A stretch of DNA of 64,000 bases from Laguncularia racemosa. Its lineage: Eukaryota > Streptophyta > Magnoliopsida > Myrtales > Combretaceae. Below are positions 44,931-57,179 of this stretch, in pieces (the stretch's first letter is position 1; every line of letters starts with the position of its first letter). Made by a program: the position numbers and the translations under genes. Under the pieces are notes generated by a model, which saw nothing but the letters and a program-made list of their open reading frames with translations, was not told the DNA's origin and ran no database searches. Location: the NCBI GenBank assembly GCA_037954665.1, contig JBBMOL010000180.1, forward strand, positions 434,001 through 498,000, read 5' to 3'.

Positions 44931-47900
44931 TCACCTCCGACGACGTTTTGTCTCCACCTGGAAATCATTAAAAATAAAAATAAAAATTGTTATGCCAATT
45001 TGGGAGAAGAGGGAGGCAGATGCATATAGATTGTGACACATAAAAATCACAAAAAGGTGACTTTTTTATATGTACTAGAAGTTCTTCTAGTTCTAACTTA
45101 TTGATTTGAGAAAAAAGAATTACTAAAATTAAGAATGGAAAATCCCATTGGTCTTTCAAGCTCGACTATTAATCAAACTTAATAAAAGAGGGAAGAACTG
45201 GCAAATTACACCAATATAGAAGGGTTTTCTATAGAATACATATCAGCATCAAAGCAGCATTGCTTAGCAAGGATGACACAACACTCTTCACTTACCAGTA
45301 AAGATATATACACATAAAACCAACGCTCTCAGTTATTAAGTTCGATATGTCTCTGACCAAGCCATTTGGATATATTCAAGAGGAGGTCTTCCGAATTTTC
45401 AGGAAGGACCCACTGTTCAGAGAAAGCCGTGAAAATTTTCTTTCATTTTTACCGCTAAAATTAAGCAGCACTAGATTTGTGGATTTTTTGACATGAAATG
45501 AAGCTGTTAGAAGGAAAAATCATGAAAATAGGACAGTAAACTATGTACTAGAAGATTTACTCGGCATGATTCATCATGCAATTACCTTTCTTTAGATTAT
45601 AAACAATTAGCCAAGGCTTTATAGTCTAGTTAGTATGAACATTGTTCTTCCTTGAATATTGAACAGGTTTAGATCCCCTCCTCCCTTAGTTATGTAATAT
45701 GTAGTTAGCCAAAAAAATATAATATATACATATATATATAAATAATTATTCCTTTTGTAGAAAACAATTATAAAAAATCCCAAGATAAAAATTGGCCAAA
45801 GAAATGACAGCTAATGGAATATCTCTTGCCGAAGAATTTTTCAAATGAGGAACCTCAGCATTTGCTTAAACTTCCTCTTTTTTTAATGATGAATACATTT
45901 GCTTGAACTTACTAGATATTTGTGAAAAGAACTTATAAAGAAGTAAAGATTAATCAGTTGCAACTTGCAGCATCTTCTATACATTCTCAAAAGCTGTATT
46001 TTGTGGTGTCACCTTATGCGGTAGAGCAGTTGCTAATGTTTCTTACCATTGATGATGTAGCACTATAGATTAAATCCTTTGCACAAAGATTAAAAAAAGT
46101 ATTAATTACATATTTTTTAAATCATAATATGAATGGAATAATAAAATGGTTCCTAACAGGAATCCCGTATCCTTTGGATCTATTACTTGTGCTAGGCATT
46201 TCAAACTTTGTCTTTATACTTTTAGATGATTCTAATTCTGACGTAATTGGGTATTATAGAGACATGCATATGGCACACACTAAGGCCTTAGGATGCATGA
46301 ATTTGATATGTTTGAGGGTTAGGGCTCTCAGAGGAGGAAATGAAGTGGATTGTTGCAACTATTGGAATAAGGAAGGAAATTGCAGAAATCAGGCCCTTTG
46401 TTTTTGGACTTTTAGATAATTCTGATTTTGATTCTGATTCTGATGTAATTGAGTATTATAGAGACGTACATATGGCACACACTAAGGCCTTAGGATGCAT
46501 GAATTTGATATGCTTGAGGGTTGGGGCTCTCAGAGGAGGAAATGAAGTGGATTGTTTCAACTATTGGAATAAGGAAGGAAATTGCAGAAATCAGGCCCAC
46601 AGTCTGAATGGCTGACCAATGCCAACAGCCAGCTCAACTGAAGGGCCCACTCCACTGGCAGCAGGAACCATTCAAATGGGTGAGCAACACTACAGACCTC
46701 AGAATACTTTCATCCCCATCCAACCATTGATCCTAGGGCATCAGAATGACCAGTCAGCCATCCGACTGGCTTGGGACTGCCATCCGACTAAGTGTACGAA
46801 CCCACTGAGCATCAGAAGACTTATTTCCCCATCTAAATGGCCACTTATTTTCCTGCACTCGATACTCCATATTTTTAGTAGTTTTTTTGGAAGTGTTTGC
46901 CCATGTTACAAATTAAGTTATATTAAGGGCTCCTTGTTATAAGGCATAACATTACACCATTAAACCCTATTGACAGTGGAGAGACAACAGTGTTGCAAGT
47001 CAAGCATTTTATGAATGGGGTTAGTGGAGGTCACAAGCCCATGCATCTGAAGTTACTTGTTGAGGAATTTAAAGATGTTTCTCCCGAAGACCTGTTTAGT
47101 GGTTGGCTTCTTTTGAGGGTGTCCACCACCAAATTGATTTGTTACCTGGTGTTTCACTTTCAAACCATTCTACAATAGGATGAGTCCCGGTGACAAGCAA
47201 GTTGATAAGATGATTGGGAGGGGGTATCTATGAGAGAGTGTGAGTCCTTACTCAATACCCACACTAATCATACCGAAGAAGGATGTCACTTGGAGAAAGC
47301 GTTGACATTCCAGCTCATTCCAACCACCATGAAATATTAGTATCTCATTCCAGCTTGATGACATGTTAAATCGAGTAAAATGGAGCCCAAGAATTTTCAA
47401 AGGTTGATTGGAAGAGTGGCTACCATCAAAACTGAATGAAGGAGGGCAATAAATGGAAAATCTCCTTAAGAAGAAGCACGACTTGTATTACCGGCTAGTC
47501 ATGCCATTTAGCTTATCCAACACCCTAGTAACTTTATGTGGCTTATAAACCATGTATTGCAAGAGTTGTTGAAAAAGTTTGTTGCTGTTTATTTTGATGA
47601 TATTTTAATATATAGTGATATGAATAGCCATTTTGATGCATTTGAGGGAGGTGTTCAAGGTGTTACAATGCGACAAATTGTATTGGAACTTGAAGAAGCA
47701 CATATTTTATTGGGGAGAGGTAGTATTTTTGGGATTTTTGTGGTGTCGAGTGATAGAGTATGTGTTGATAATTAGAAGATAAAAGCAACTGTAAATTCGC
47801 CTGTGCCTAGTTGTATAGCTGATGTCAGCAGTTTCACGGGCTGGCTTCATTTTATGGGCAATTTGTTAAGCGGTTTAATACTATTGCACCTTGACAGAGT

Positions 47901-50900
47901 TTTAAAAAAAAAAAAAGAGTGGAGTTTAGATGGAGTGGGACAGCTCAAGAAAGCTTAAGTTGGTGAAAGATAAACTCACCATAAGTACAGCACTAGTGCT
48001 AACACTTTCTAATTTTAAAAAGGTATTTGAGTTAGAGTGTGATACCTCAAGAGTAGGGATTAGAGCTGTTTAGATGAAGAAAAGACGAGTGACTGCTTAT
48101 TTCAATGAGAAATTAGGAGGACCAATTACTAATCACTCAGTGTATGCTCAAAAAGCTATACGCATTGGTGAAGGCTTTAACTGTTTGGAAACATTACTTG
48201 CTGCTACAGGAGTTTTTGATATATATAGATCACGAATCCCTAAAGTACTTGAGAGGACAAAATAAACTATCACCTCAACAAGTGAAATGGTTAGAATTTT
48301 TAAAATCCTTTGCATATGTCTTCAAATATAAGCAAGGAAATGCAGATACGGTGGTGGACACATTGTCACACACGTCACTGTAAACACCTTGCAAGCAAAG
48401 CAGTTGGGATTTAGTATGCATTTGATGAGCATTTTTCAACTATTAAGTCTACCTATGAGAGGGGCTTAGGTGTTTGATGGGTTCTATGTATTTGAGAGGT
48501 ATTTGTTCTAGATAGGAAGTCATGTATATCTATAGGTTCCATAATGGGGTTGCTGGTGAAAGAGGCTCATACTAAAGGATTAGCTGGACGTTTGTGGAAT
48601 CTGTGGATCAATGATTTTTTGACACAGCACATTCAATGGTCTAGGATAAGACAGGATGTAGTTAGAGTATCAGAGTGATGTGGAGTTTGTAGAAGGACCA
48701 AGAGTAAAAGTGAGGTTTGCAAACTTTACTTACCATTCCTCGTTACACCCTTAATTGATATGAGTATGGACTTTGTCTTGAGTTTACAAAGATACAAGAA
48801 GGAAAGAACTCCATAATGATTATAGTTAATAGGTTTCCAAAATAACCCACTTCATACCCTGCCATAAAACCAACAATGATTTTGTTGCCTAACCTTTTCT
48901 TGCAGGAGATTGTGCAGCTTTACGGTATACCTAGCATCATAGTACCAATAGAGATGTAAAGTTCTTGAGCTTCCTCTTGAAGACCCTTTGGCAACAACTT
49001 GATACTAAACTTATCTCCAACACAACAGGCCACCCATAGACAGACAGGCAAACAAAGGTAGTGAAGCGGATGCTAGGGATGCTGATTAGAGCCACAATTA
49101 GAAGGAATCTCAAGGATTGGGACCCTTCCGATAGTTGAATTTGCCTATAACCGTTTAGTCCACTGTGTCACCAGTAAAATAACCTTTGAAGTGGTTTAAG
49201 GCTACAATGCAACCCTATGGAGTTGTTGCCATATCCTACTTGTAAGGGAGATAACATGAGTGGAAGTGACAAGGCCAAATAGATCCAAGAGCTACATCGG
49301 AAAGTTAAGAGCAACTAACCAAGCAAGATGACAAGAATAGAGAACAAGGCAATAAAGGAGAAAGCAAATGACTTTTTAGCTAGGAGATCAAATGTGGTTA
49401 CGTTTGAAAAAAGAGCGGTTTCCAAGAGAATGAGTGTCCAAATTAGCACCACAAGCTAATGGTCCTTTCAACATCCTAAAATGAGTAAATGACAACACAT
49501 ATAGGTTGGAGCTACTGGGTGATTATGGAGTTTCTGCAACATTTAATGTTCTAAATCTTTCCCCTTCCCTTCCAAAGGACAAAGACACATTATATTTGAG
49601 GGCATATCTCCACGACCTCCAGATGATGATAGAATTATTCTATCCATTGGACCAATTACCTATGCTAGAACTTGAAGCATTTCAAACTTTGCTTTCAAAT
49701 GATTTTAATTTCAATGTAATTGAGTCTTATAGAGACATGTATATGGCACACACTAGGGCCTTAGGGTGCATGAGTTTTATATTTTTGAGGGTTGGGGCTC
49801 TTGGAGGAGGAAATGGAGTTGGATTGTTGCAGATGTTGGAACCAATAAGGAAATTGCAAAAATCAGGCCCACTGCCCGAACAACTGACCATTGTCACTCA
49901 AACAGCAGGCTCATCTGGAGAAGCCATTGGATTGGAGGCCAGGGAACCATCCAGATGGACTAACAACGCTAATGACGAACAAAATGCTTTTATCCCCATC
50001 TGATTACCAAGTCTAAGGCATCCAAATGACCAGCTAGCCATCTGACCAGCTTGAGACTGCCATCCAACTGGGCGTGTGAACCTACCGAGCATCAAAAGAT
50101 TTCTATCCCCATCTGACCAGCCACTACTAGGTGCTCGAACAGTCACTTATTTTCCTATCCTTTTTAGTAGTTTTCTTAGACGTTTTTGCCCTTATTACAA
50201 ATTAAGTTATATTAAAAGTTCCCTTTTCATTGTAAGGCATAACACTACACCTTTAAAACCCATTGTGGAGCTTTTCCTCAATCATTCTTCTTATCAATCA
50301 TTGAAGTGTGGCAAACATAGATTGTTTGACTGTCAGTAATATCAATTAAGAAATCCTTTGGCTAGATCTTGTTCTTGTGAGTAATATCCAATAGTGAGAT
50401 TGGACATATACTTTAAATTCTCAACACACAAAACCCAAAAATAATAATACCCAAGTAATCTATGATTGTGAGTGGGCTTGAAATCCACTTGCTCACATCA
50501 ATTCCTATCTTGGCCTTGCAGCTTCCAAGCAAGAGTTTATCATCTGAGGCCAGTTTAATTTTTCTTCATTATGATAAAATAAGAGTTTTATTAAGAAAAA
50601 CTCCCATATACCAGAAAGTTCGATATAGGTACAAGTATATGTATAGTGGCTATTGTTTTAAGGTTTTTATTTTATTATTATTATTATTATTTAAGAGTAA
50701 TGGAGGGGCACGGTCGTAGTCTGTTCAGTTATCTCTTGGTATATAAACCACCCTATAAAAGCCATGCAACGGTTAAGAATAACTTATGCTATGTAGATAA
50801 CCTTAAGAAATGTCCTTGGTGGCATTTGAACCCAAAACGTCATGCAAATTGCCATGGCAGTGTCTTGGGCTTTAATCACTGCACCAATCCCTTAGAGTCT

Positions 50901-53900
50901 GTTGTTTTAAGATTAAAGAAAAAAGGATGTGGAAACATAATAGGAAAAGCCAATTGAACAGAGAAATAACATCCAACTATTTTTATTAGTCAGGAGAGAG
51001 AGGAAAAGGAGTCAGGACTAACAACAACAACACTTAAGTCATAACCCCATTGTATAGGTTTGGGTCCTATTTCGCCATTGCACTTTATTGTAAACAAAGA
51101 AAAAGGACTTAACAACAAAGAAAACCAAAATACTAAATCAGTCATATAAACCATATCTCCTTTGATTTTGATCAAATATTAACTGCAAACAGATTCTTAA
51201 AATTAGGCAGACACAATTTTAGAGCTTTGGCCAACTAATATGAAGGGAAATAGACGACTCCACATTAAGTAATTACAATATTCTCTTAAAACAAGATAGT
51301 ACCTACAAGAAGAAAGAAACCATATCTGAAGCATCATTCTTTCAATACACAATACAAACAGCAACTGAAAGAAAATGAAACACTTCTTACCTTTGCATCT
51401 GCATGCCTGGATGTGTTATGAGAATTTTGTAGCTTCTTCTGACCTTCTGCAGAGCAACTTTCACAGAAGAAGTGGTCAAGTCTTTTGGCTTCCTCCACAG
51501 TCATGTCTATACAAGTAGGATGAAACCTGAATCAAAAGGCCATGCTAATTAAATTGACAAGCATCCAATAAAAACATGTCCAGTTAGAAGTAATTGATGC
51601 ACAGAAACTAATGTAAAATATGTAAACTAGACTTTCTAATAAAAATTAGTAAATAAGCCAATTCTCAAAATAAAAAATTACGGTAGAAAAGAATCTACAA
51701 GCACAAATAAAAGTCAGTTCCATTTAAGGGTAGTGTCAGCTCTGCCAGTTTGCAAAAAGTATAGCCACTAAACTGAAAGCAGTACCTTGTCCTTTATGAG
51801 GTGAGGTCCAACATTAAACTAAAGTTTAACGAAGGTACCATGTAGACTAATATTATGATTGATATGCAGAACCCATATCAATGACTTACATATGTATCGT
51901 TTCCAAAATGTCTCTCTCTCTCTCTCTCTCCTCTCTTAAATCAGAAAAATAGATGGAGGAAAGATCTTCCAAAAACACTGGTGGCAGAGACTGATATCCC
52001 TTAGGTCAAACAGAATGATTTAATCCACTATATTACTCTCAATGAGCACATTTAATTTTATATCATTTATGCATAAGTTCCACTCAACTTCCTCGACAAT
52101 ACCAGAAAGACTCATGACAATTTTGCATGAAATCTTGGGTTCAAATCCCACCAAAAACGATTATTGAGACTACCTACATTGTGCAAGCTACAATTACCCA
52201 AAGCAAGAATCTAATAGGCGCTTCATGCATCCAGATGAAACCAGTCAAATTATGGCCATGGCCCTCCGTTAACAACAAACAGAAGGAGAAGGAAAAAAAA
52301 AAACAAATTGAGCTAAAGAATTAAGCACAGAAAATGCAAGACTAAGCACCAAAACAGACAAAAGATTCAATAAAAAAACAACTACTTGAGATTCAATGCA
52401 TTTCCTGATGAGAAGTTAAACCAAAATGATCCTACACACCCCACACACACTAATTGATAACAAAGAACTCGTCATCCTCAAAAAAAAATTATTGATGATA
52501 TGATTAGCACATATTTACCCATATATATGTGGTGCAAGAACTTATAACAACATTATAAACTGAAGTTGCATAAAGCAAGCAATATCAGGCTATAGTTATA
52601 TATAATTAATTCTCAAAGGATTATAACTCAACACATGAAATATGAAATTAAGTTCCCCAAATATGACCAAGATTGAATGGAAAAATTAACCAGCACATTC
52701 CCTTTGTCCATCTACCAGGCTCTACTTTCCTTCTCCCACACATCCAGATTAAAGGGAATGCTAACAGCACTTAATGATAACATGCATCAACATATATATA
52801 TTTCAACATTGCCCTAAAAGAAAGACATACATATCAACAAACTTAAGATGAACATAGCTGAGTCTGCATAACCAATTGGGTCAAAGATGGAAGTAGCATC
52901 TTCAAAGAGCTCAAAGCTACTTCAACCACATTTAGGAAGGAAAACAATCAGAAGCTTGCTGCATGGAAACTCATGCATAGAACAACAATTTCACTGAAAC
53001 CTCTCCTTTAGCATCTAGTAATGCACTACCACCATGATATACAGAAAGAGTGACCATAGAAAGATCATGAGAACATTAGTACAATACAAGCACAGAAGTA
53101 TTACAACTTAAGCTTACCAATCACTGCAGCTCTCACACTGAACCATTAGATCATCGGGATTATAAGGCATCTCACACTTGCAATACCTGCCGCAGTTGAA
53201 CAAGCCATGAGATTGCTAAAATCCAACCTCTTCTCAATTGCCAATAAAAATATAAGAAAAGGGGCATAAAGTCAACCAATCTGGAATCACGCACAAATTG
53301 TATAGTCAATAAGATCATATAAAGTCAACAAACAACTTAAATATATCGCATTTCTCAAACTTATGACCAACACCATCTTCAATACGATTTCATTTTCCTC
53401 TAAGTGGACAGAGGTAAGGATTCCATCACATAAGATCATAATCATTTCTTCATCATGAATCTATCAATTAATTAAAACATGAAGCAGTTCTTTTACGAAA
53501 AAAGTAGCTAAACGACTATCATTTGCCAAAAAGATTAACGATATCCAGTCACTTCAAATCCGTACATTAGCCACCTTCATTTGCCACCGACCACTCGAAG
53601 CTCGCTGCTAGCCACTACTAGGCTAATAGTTAGTCTACTCACTATCAACTATTAACTTGATATTTGACAACTGACCCTCAACCAAACAAAAACCCATACA
53701 TTTTCTGCGAAACAAAGGAATCCAAATAATAGAAAAGTAAGCATTAATAATAGCATAGTTAACCTTTCTCTGGTATTAGTAACACAAACAGTTTCACTAA
53801 CAAATACCCCCAAAGAACTCGTCAAATTTAGCCTAAAAAAAAAAACAGAGAGAACTCGTTGAAAACCTTACGATGCACAGTTCTTCAATTTCTTGCGAAG

Positions 53901-54472
53901 TACTATCAATTATTACGCAAAATTGCATATATTTGGAAATTTTTATACACATACACCGCGACGCGATCGGGATTAAAGGCACCGGTGGCCGAATTGTACT
54001 CGAAGCGGCAGAAGAAGTCGTCGTTTCCAACAGCATCGAGTTTGGTGTAGCTCTTGAAAGTGTGGACCGTACACTTGCCTTCGATCGTATCAGCGCTCTG
54101 CACGTCGTAGTGATCGGAGAGGAACACCTCTTTCGAACCGTGAAACTGTCTCCGTCCACCGATTGATTCCTCCGGCCGGTAGTACCACCTCACATGGACC
54201 TTCACGTTGGCTCCACGAGCATCCGATTCGATCGCCTCGATTCTCGCTACGTACGAAGGCTTCGACGGATCAGAAGGTCGCATCAACACGCAATCTCCGG
54301 CTGCGAAAAGTGAAAGAAAGGTTTTTTAGTAGAACTTTCTTGGGAAAGTAACAGAAAATTTGACACACTGAGAGGGAGAGAGAGAGAGGGAGAGGTTACC
54401 TTTTATTGTTTTGTTGGTGTGTTTAACGGTATACGAGTCAAGAGAGCGTCTTGCCGCTTTGGCTTTGGCCAT
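44931..54472 (-). CDS. SHL: BAH-PHD histone reader, SHORT LIFE (SHL)/EBS family
   Basis: Chromatin reader in the nucleus. In Arabidopsis the BAH domain of SHL/EBS binds H3K27me3, the PHD finger binds H3K4me3, and the proteins repress flowering genes. Coding exons in gene order: 54400-54472, 53955-54300, 53118-53186, 51391-51526, 44931-44957; GT-AG throughout; 216 aa (the Arabidopsis members are about 230). The BAH domain spans about residues 25-140 (SYVARIEAIE, RWYYRPEESIGGRRQFHG, FLSDHYDVQSADTIEGKC). The PHD finger is at about 142-187 with ligands C142, C144, C157, C160, H165, C168, C184 and C187. The protein ends KVETKRRRR. The last exon codes only VETKRRRR and a stop, and sits behind a 6.4-kb intron holding a gypsy element. 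Words such as AIESDARG and KLDAVGNDDFFCRFEYNS favour SHL over EBS. Start chosen because MAKAKAARRSLDSYTVKHTN matches the family's N-terminus. Confidence 0.93.
45610..45715 (+). mobile_element. SINE-like tRNA-derived fragment in SHL intron 4
   Basis: TAGTCTAGTTAG (about 45627-45638) resembles an A box, and GGTTTAGATCC (about 45667-45677) resembles a B box 40 nt later, the spacing of a tRNA promoter. Both are decayed. No clear tail or target duplication was found. Confidence 0.35.
46150..50275 (+). mobile_element. Gutted Ty3/gypsy retrotransposon, antisense in SHL intron 4
   Basis: Homologous terminal parts (about 46160-46975 and 49645-50275) surround a 2.7-kb body. On the plus strand, decayed pol pieces lie in order. 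They are the RT N-terminal word EEFKDVSPEDL (47062-47094), the RT active site VYFDDILIYS (about 47587-47616, catalytic Asp pair intact), and RNase H (DHESLKYL, KYKQGNADTVVDTLS; about 48010-48385). Integrase follows with SMDFVLSL (48760 region) and a TGHPQTDRQT-type word (about 49030). The usual pol C-terminus is GDYGVSATFNV (49518 onward). Gag, protease and much of RT are deleted and stops are frequent. The order RT-RNase H-integrase identifies Ty3/gypsy, probably a chromovirus. It runs opposite to SHL. Confidence 0.85.
46205..46605 (+). repeat. Tandem duplication at the 5' end of the intronic gypsy element
   Basis: A block of about 210 bp (GACGTAATTGGGTATTATAG ... GAAATTGCAGAAATCAGGCC) is present twice in a row, starting near 46228 and 46440, and once at the 3' end (near 49714). 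Each copy contains a purine tract (AGAGGAGGAAATGAAG or GGAGGAGGAAATGGAG). This suggests that the true LTR starts just after that tract and that the 5' end arose by recombination between element ends. Confidence 0.65.
50720..50900 (-). mobile_element. SINE-like tRNA-derived fragment in SHL intron 4
   Basis: On the minus strand, TTGGTGCAGTGATTAAAGCC (about 50890-50870) resembles an A-box region and GGGTTCAAATGCC (about 50838-50826) a B box. An (ATT)n stretch (50670-50695) lies beyond on the 3' side. This is the common layout of plant tRNA-derived SINEs. Another B-box-like GGGTTCAAATCCC stands alone at 52138-52150. Confidence 0.4.
51910..51936. repeat. (CT)n microsatellite in SHL intron 3
   Basis: About 27 bp of nearly pure CT repeat. 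Confidence 0.9.
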
Positions 54473-54540
54473 GGAGGATTAAGAAGACAGGAACACCATG
54501 CACATAGAGGACGGAGAGACAGAGAGAGAGAGATTTTGAG
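54365..54540 (-). promoter_or_regulatory. GA/CT-rich tracts around the SHL start
   Basis: Plus-strand GAGAGGGAGAGAGAGAGAGG (54370-54395, intron 1) and AGAGACAGAGAGAGAGAG (about 54515-54535, presumed 5' UTR) flank the first coding exon. GA repeats are common GAGA-factor (BPC) sites in plant promoters and first introns. No clear TATA box was identified. Confidence 0.35.
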
Positions 54541-54559
54541 GAAGAGAAACAAAACGCCA

Positions 54560-56230
54560 AAAGAAGCCAAGCCAATGCTAATTCTTTCTCTCTGTTTTTT
54601 TTTCTCCTTTTTTAATTCCCTCATGTTTCCTTTTTTTATATTTTCCTTGTGGATATTTGTGAAAAATATAATGACTAAAATAGACAAGTGTAGTTGGCTG
54701 TTGCAAAAATCCAAAAAAAAAAAAAACAAATAGAGAAGTGTAGAACTTAGCAATCCGATTTTTAATTTTTAAGCAATTATAAAAATCTCTGTTGATTATT
54801 TCTTTATGCATGCATTACAAAATGGCCAGTTGCATAAGCATAGTGGAAATGCGAAGGCTAAATTTTTTTCATTTTTTACGTAGAATTTAATTAAAGAACT
54901 CAGTACGTGCATTTTAAAATGACAAATAATTAAATATTTATATATATATTATAGAAATAATTAAAATATATAAATTTTTTATATATGACAATTATTTGAG
55001 AAAAGTGGCACAATGTCCACGTGATGATATCTAAATAACATTTCTCTAACTATAACTATTTTTTATATATTCAATTTAATTGACTAATATATTCTCTATA
55101 TCGTGTAAGATATCAAACTGTCCTTACACTTTAATCTAATAGATATAGATATGGTTAAATTAGTACTAAAGTCAACTTTTACTTCATAAAGAATAATGCT
55201 AATAAGTTTATATTTTGAAAAGTCTAAATAAGAAAAGTGAATTTATAATTAAATATGTGACATACTACTCGATTTAAATTTCTAAAAAATATATATACAT
55301 ATACTTTTCATTCTAATTCCAAATGACCTACTTGCATGATAATAATAATAAAAGCTTCCTTCAACAATCAATATGATATATTTATTTAACTTAAATCTGA
55401 AACTAAATAAATTTCACTATCAAATAACTTAATAAAAAATGTATTTTATAGCCAAATGTAAACAAGTTGGTTAAAGTAATAAAGTATTCAATCCAACTTT
55501 GAGCATAACTTAAAATTTTAAACTTCACATCAATTCAAACTTTATATTAAGAGTGAGTGAGTATGTGATTGGTAGTCTATAAAACCTTAGCCATATTATA
55601 CCTTATAGATATAGATTTCCAAATCTTAAAATTAAAATATACTCCATAACATCCCAATACTTGTGTTTTGTAGACCTACGAAGTATAAGATATTATATAA
55701 AATTTATAAATTTTTAATATGTTTTTATAATACTAAAATTTTAAGATAAATTTTTCACAAAAGCTTGTTATTTTCATAACATCTTAGTCATTCAAATTGC
55801 ACGAAATTACACTTTCCTTGAGTTTATAATAGTGATATTTCAAAATTTACCTCATATAACATTCTAGATAAAAAGGTAACATTAAATTACAAAAGTAACA
55901 AAATAACATATCAATGGAAAAGTCGTACCCTCCTCTTATATAGATATTATGGTTTATTCGAAACTTTATTCTATTTCCTTAAAATATATAACATCAAAGT
56001 CATTTAGGTAATATGAAAGAAGTGAGATAAGAGAGGCAAAAATAGAAATGTGGAAATGAGATAAGAGAGAGGTGCACGAAATTGTTTAAGGTATAGGTAT
56101 TGAGATGTTGTAATTGTATCATACTTATGAGATAATGTTTCAAAAAATTATATTCGGAATCTATCATGTGATTTTCAATACCCAACTTAAACCCATCAAA
56201 TTGAGTAGGATATTATATGATACTAGGTGT
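54560..56230. other. SHL upstream region and AT-rich intergenic DNA
   Basis: The promoter of SHL must lie in the first part (54540-54900), but no diagnostic element is seen. The remainder is AT-rich without a coding frame. The minus-strand frame at 56000-56185 shows no recognisable domain. Confidence 0.5.
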
Positions 56231-56585
56231 AATAGAGTTATTTGTTCACTTCTACTCAACTAAGCTTAGAATTTTAAGCTTAAGTTCAACTCGAAATAAC
56301 TCTTATCATGTTCAAATTCAACTAACTAAACTAGTTTTTCTAAAAGTATATTCTCCTTTTAATTAAAATATATTGATATAAAATCGATTTAAACTTAACT
56401 AATGTTTAAGTTTGATTTTAGTTTAATTAGGTGCAAAGATTAGTCAAATTAAATATCATAAAACTGTAATTCAACTCAATAAACTACTTGAGTTTGACTT
56501 CAATTAATCGAGCAATTCAAGTTCTTGATTGGCTTGACCATCATTAAATCGAACTCGAATAAATATCGTGTGGAATTTAAGTATT
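56230..56585. repeat. Dispersed low-complexity repeat (relative of 28.68-29.0 kb)
   Basis: Rich in AAGCTTAA, CAACTCGAA and GTTTGACTTCAATTAAT-type words. It shares the run ATTAGTCAAATTAAATATCA and a following AATAAACTA with the repeat near 28.9 kb. It is probably an old MITE or other short repeat; ends are not defined. Confidence 0.4.
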
Positions 56586-56879
56586 TTACTAATAGTTTTG
56601 GGGATATTTATACTTATAGTTTATAATATTAAAATCATGATTATTTTCATTTTGTGCATATTAGGACGTGTGATAAATATCAAAGCTAGTTATTTAACGA
56701 TTTTTTATTTGTAAAAAGGTCAGGATATTCAATTTCACCATATTTGAGTTAGAATATTCAATTGTTTGTCCTATTATTTTGTAAAAGAAAAAAAATGGTT
56801 TGTCCTATTCTTACTTCTTCTGAAGACTTCGATTTTCACGGAGGCCACTACCAGGTATGCTGCAGCTGCCTGTAGTTCT

Positions 56880-57060
56880 TGATGACGTGGAAGACAATGA
56901 TTCGATATTAGACGTGCGCCGAGAAAAATTAGCTTGTGCCGGGTAAAATTCCATAGTTGTGGCCCATCAAGATACGTGTCACATCTTGAATGGATTAGGT
57001 GTTGTGCACCGGGTTCTCGTGGATTTTCCGATAAGAAGAGAGGGGCGGTCCACGTAAGCA
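56880..57060. promoter_or_regulatory. Cluster of ACGT-core motifs
   Basis: Four ACGT cores occur in 175 bp: TGACGTGG (56883), GACGTGCG (56911), TACGTGTC (56973, ABRE-like) and CCACGTAA (57050). They lie in a stretch less AT-rich than its surroundings (about 56820-57170). Such clusters bind bZIP factors. No gene starts nearby that I can support; SHL starts 2.4 kb away. Confidence 0.3.
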
Positions 57061-57179
57061 GCTTTTACATGGATATGGAGGAATCAAAGATTAATGGAAA
57101 TAAAAAAATGGCTAGTCGGTGACGCTGTGCGGAGACGAGATGACAGCGACGGACAGAAAGATACTTGTGGTTTGGGCCT

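Noticed and set aside
44765..44968. Minus-strand 67-codon frame overlapping the last SHL exon
   Set aside because: It is shifted relative to the SHL frame and lies mostly in the presumed 3' UTR. The family-typical ending KRRRR then stop fits the other frame.
53906..54289. Minus-strand frame of 127 codons taken as a complete protein
   Set aside because: It is exon 2 of SHL read through into intron 2; the residues after DRVAVY are intronic, and the GTATGT donor and exon 3 acceptor restore the PHD finger.
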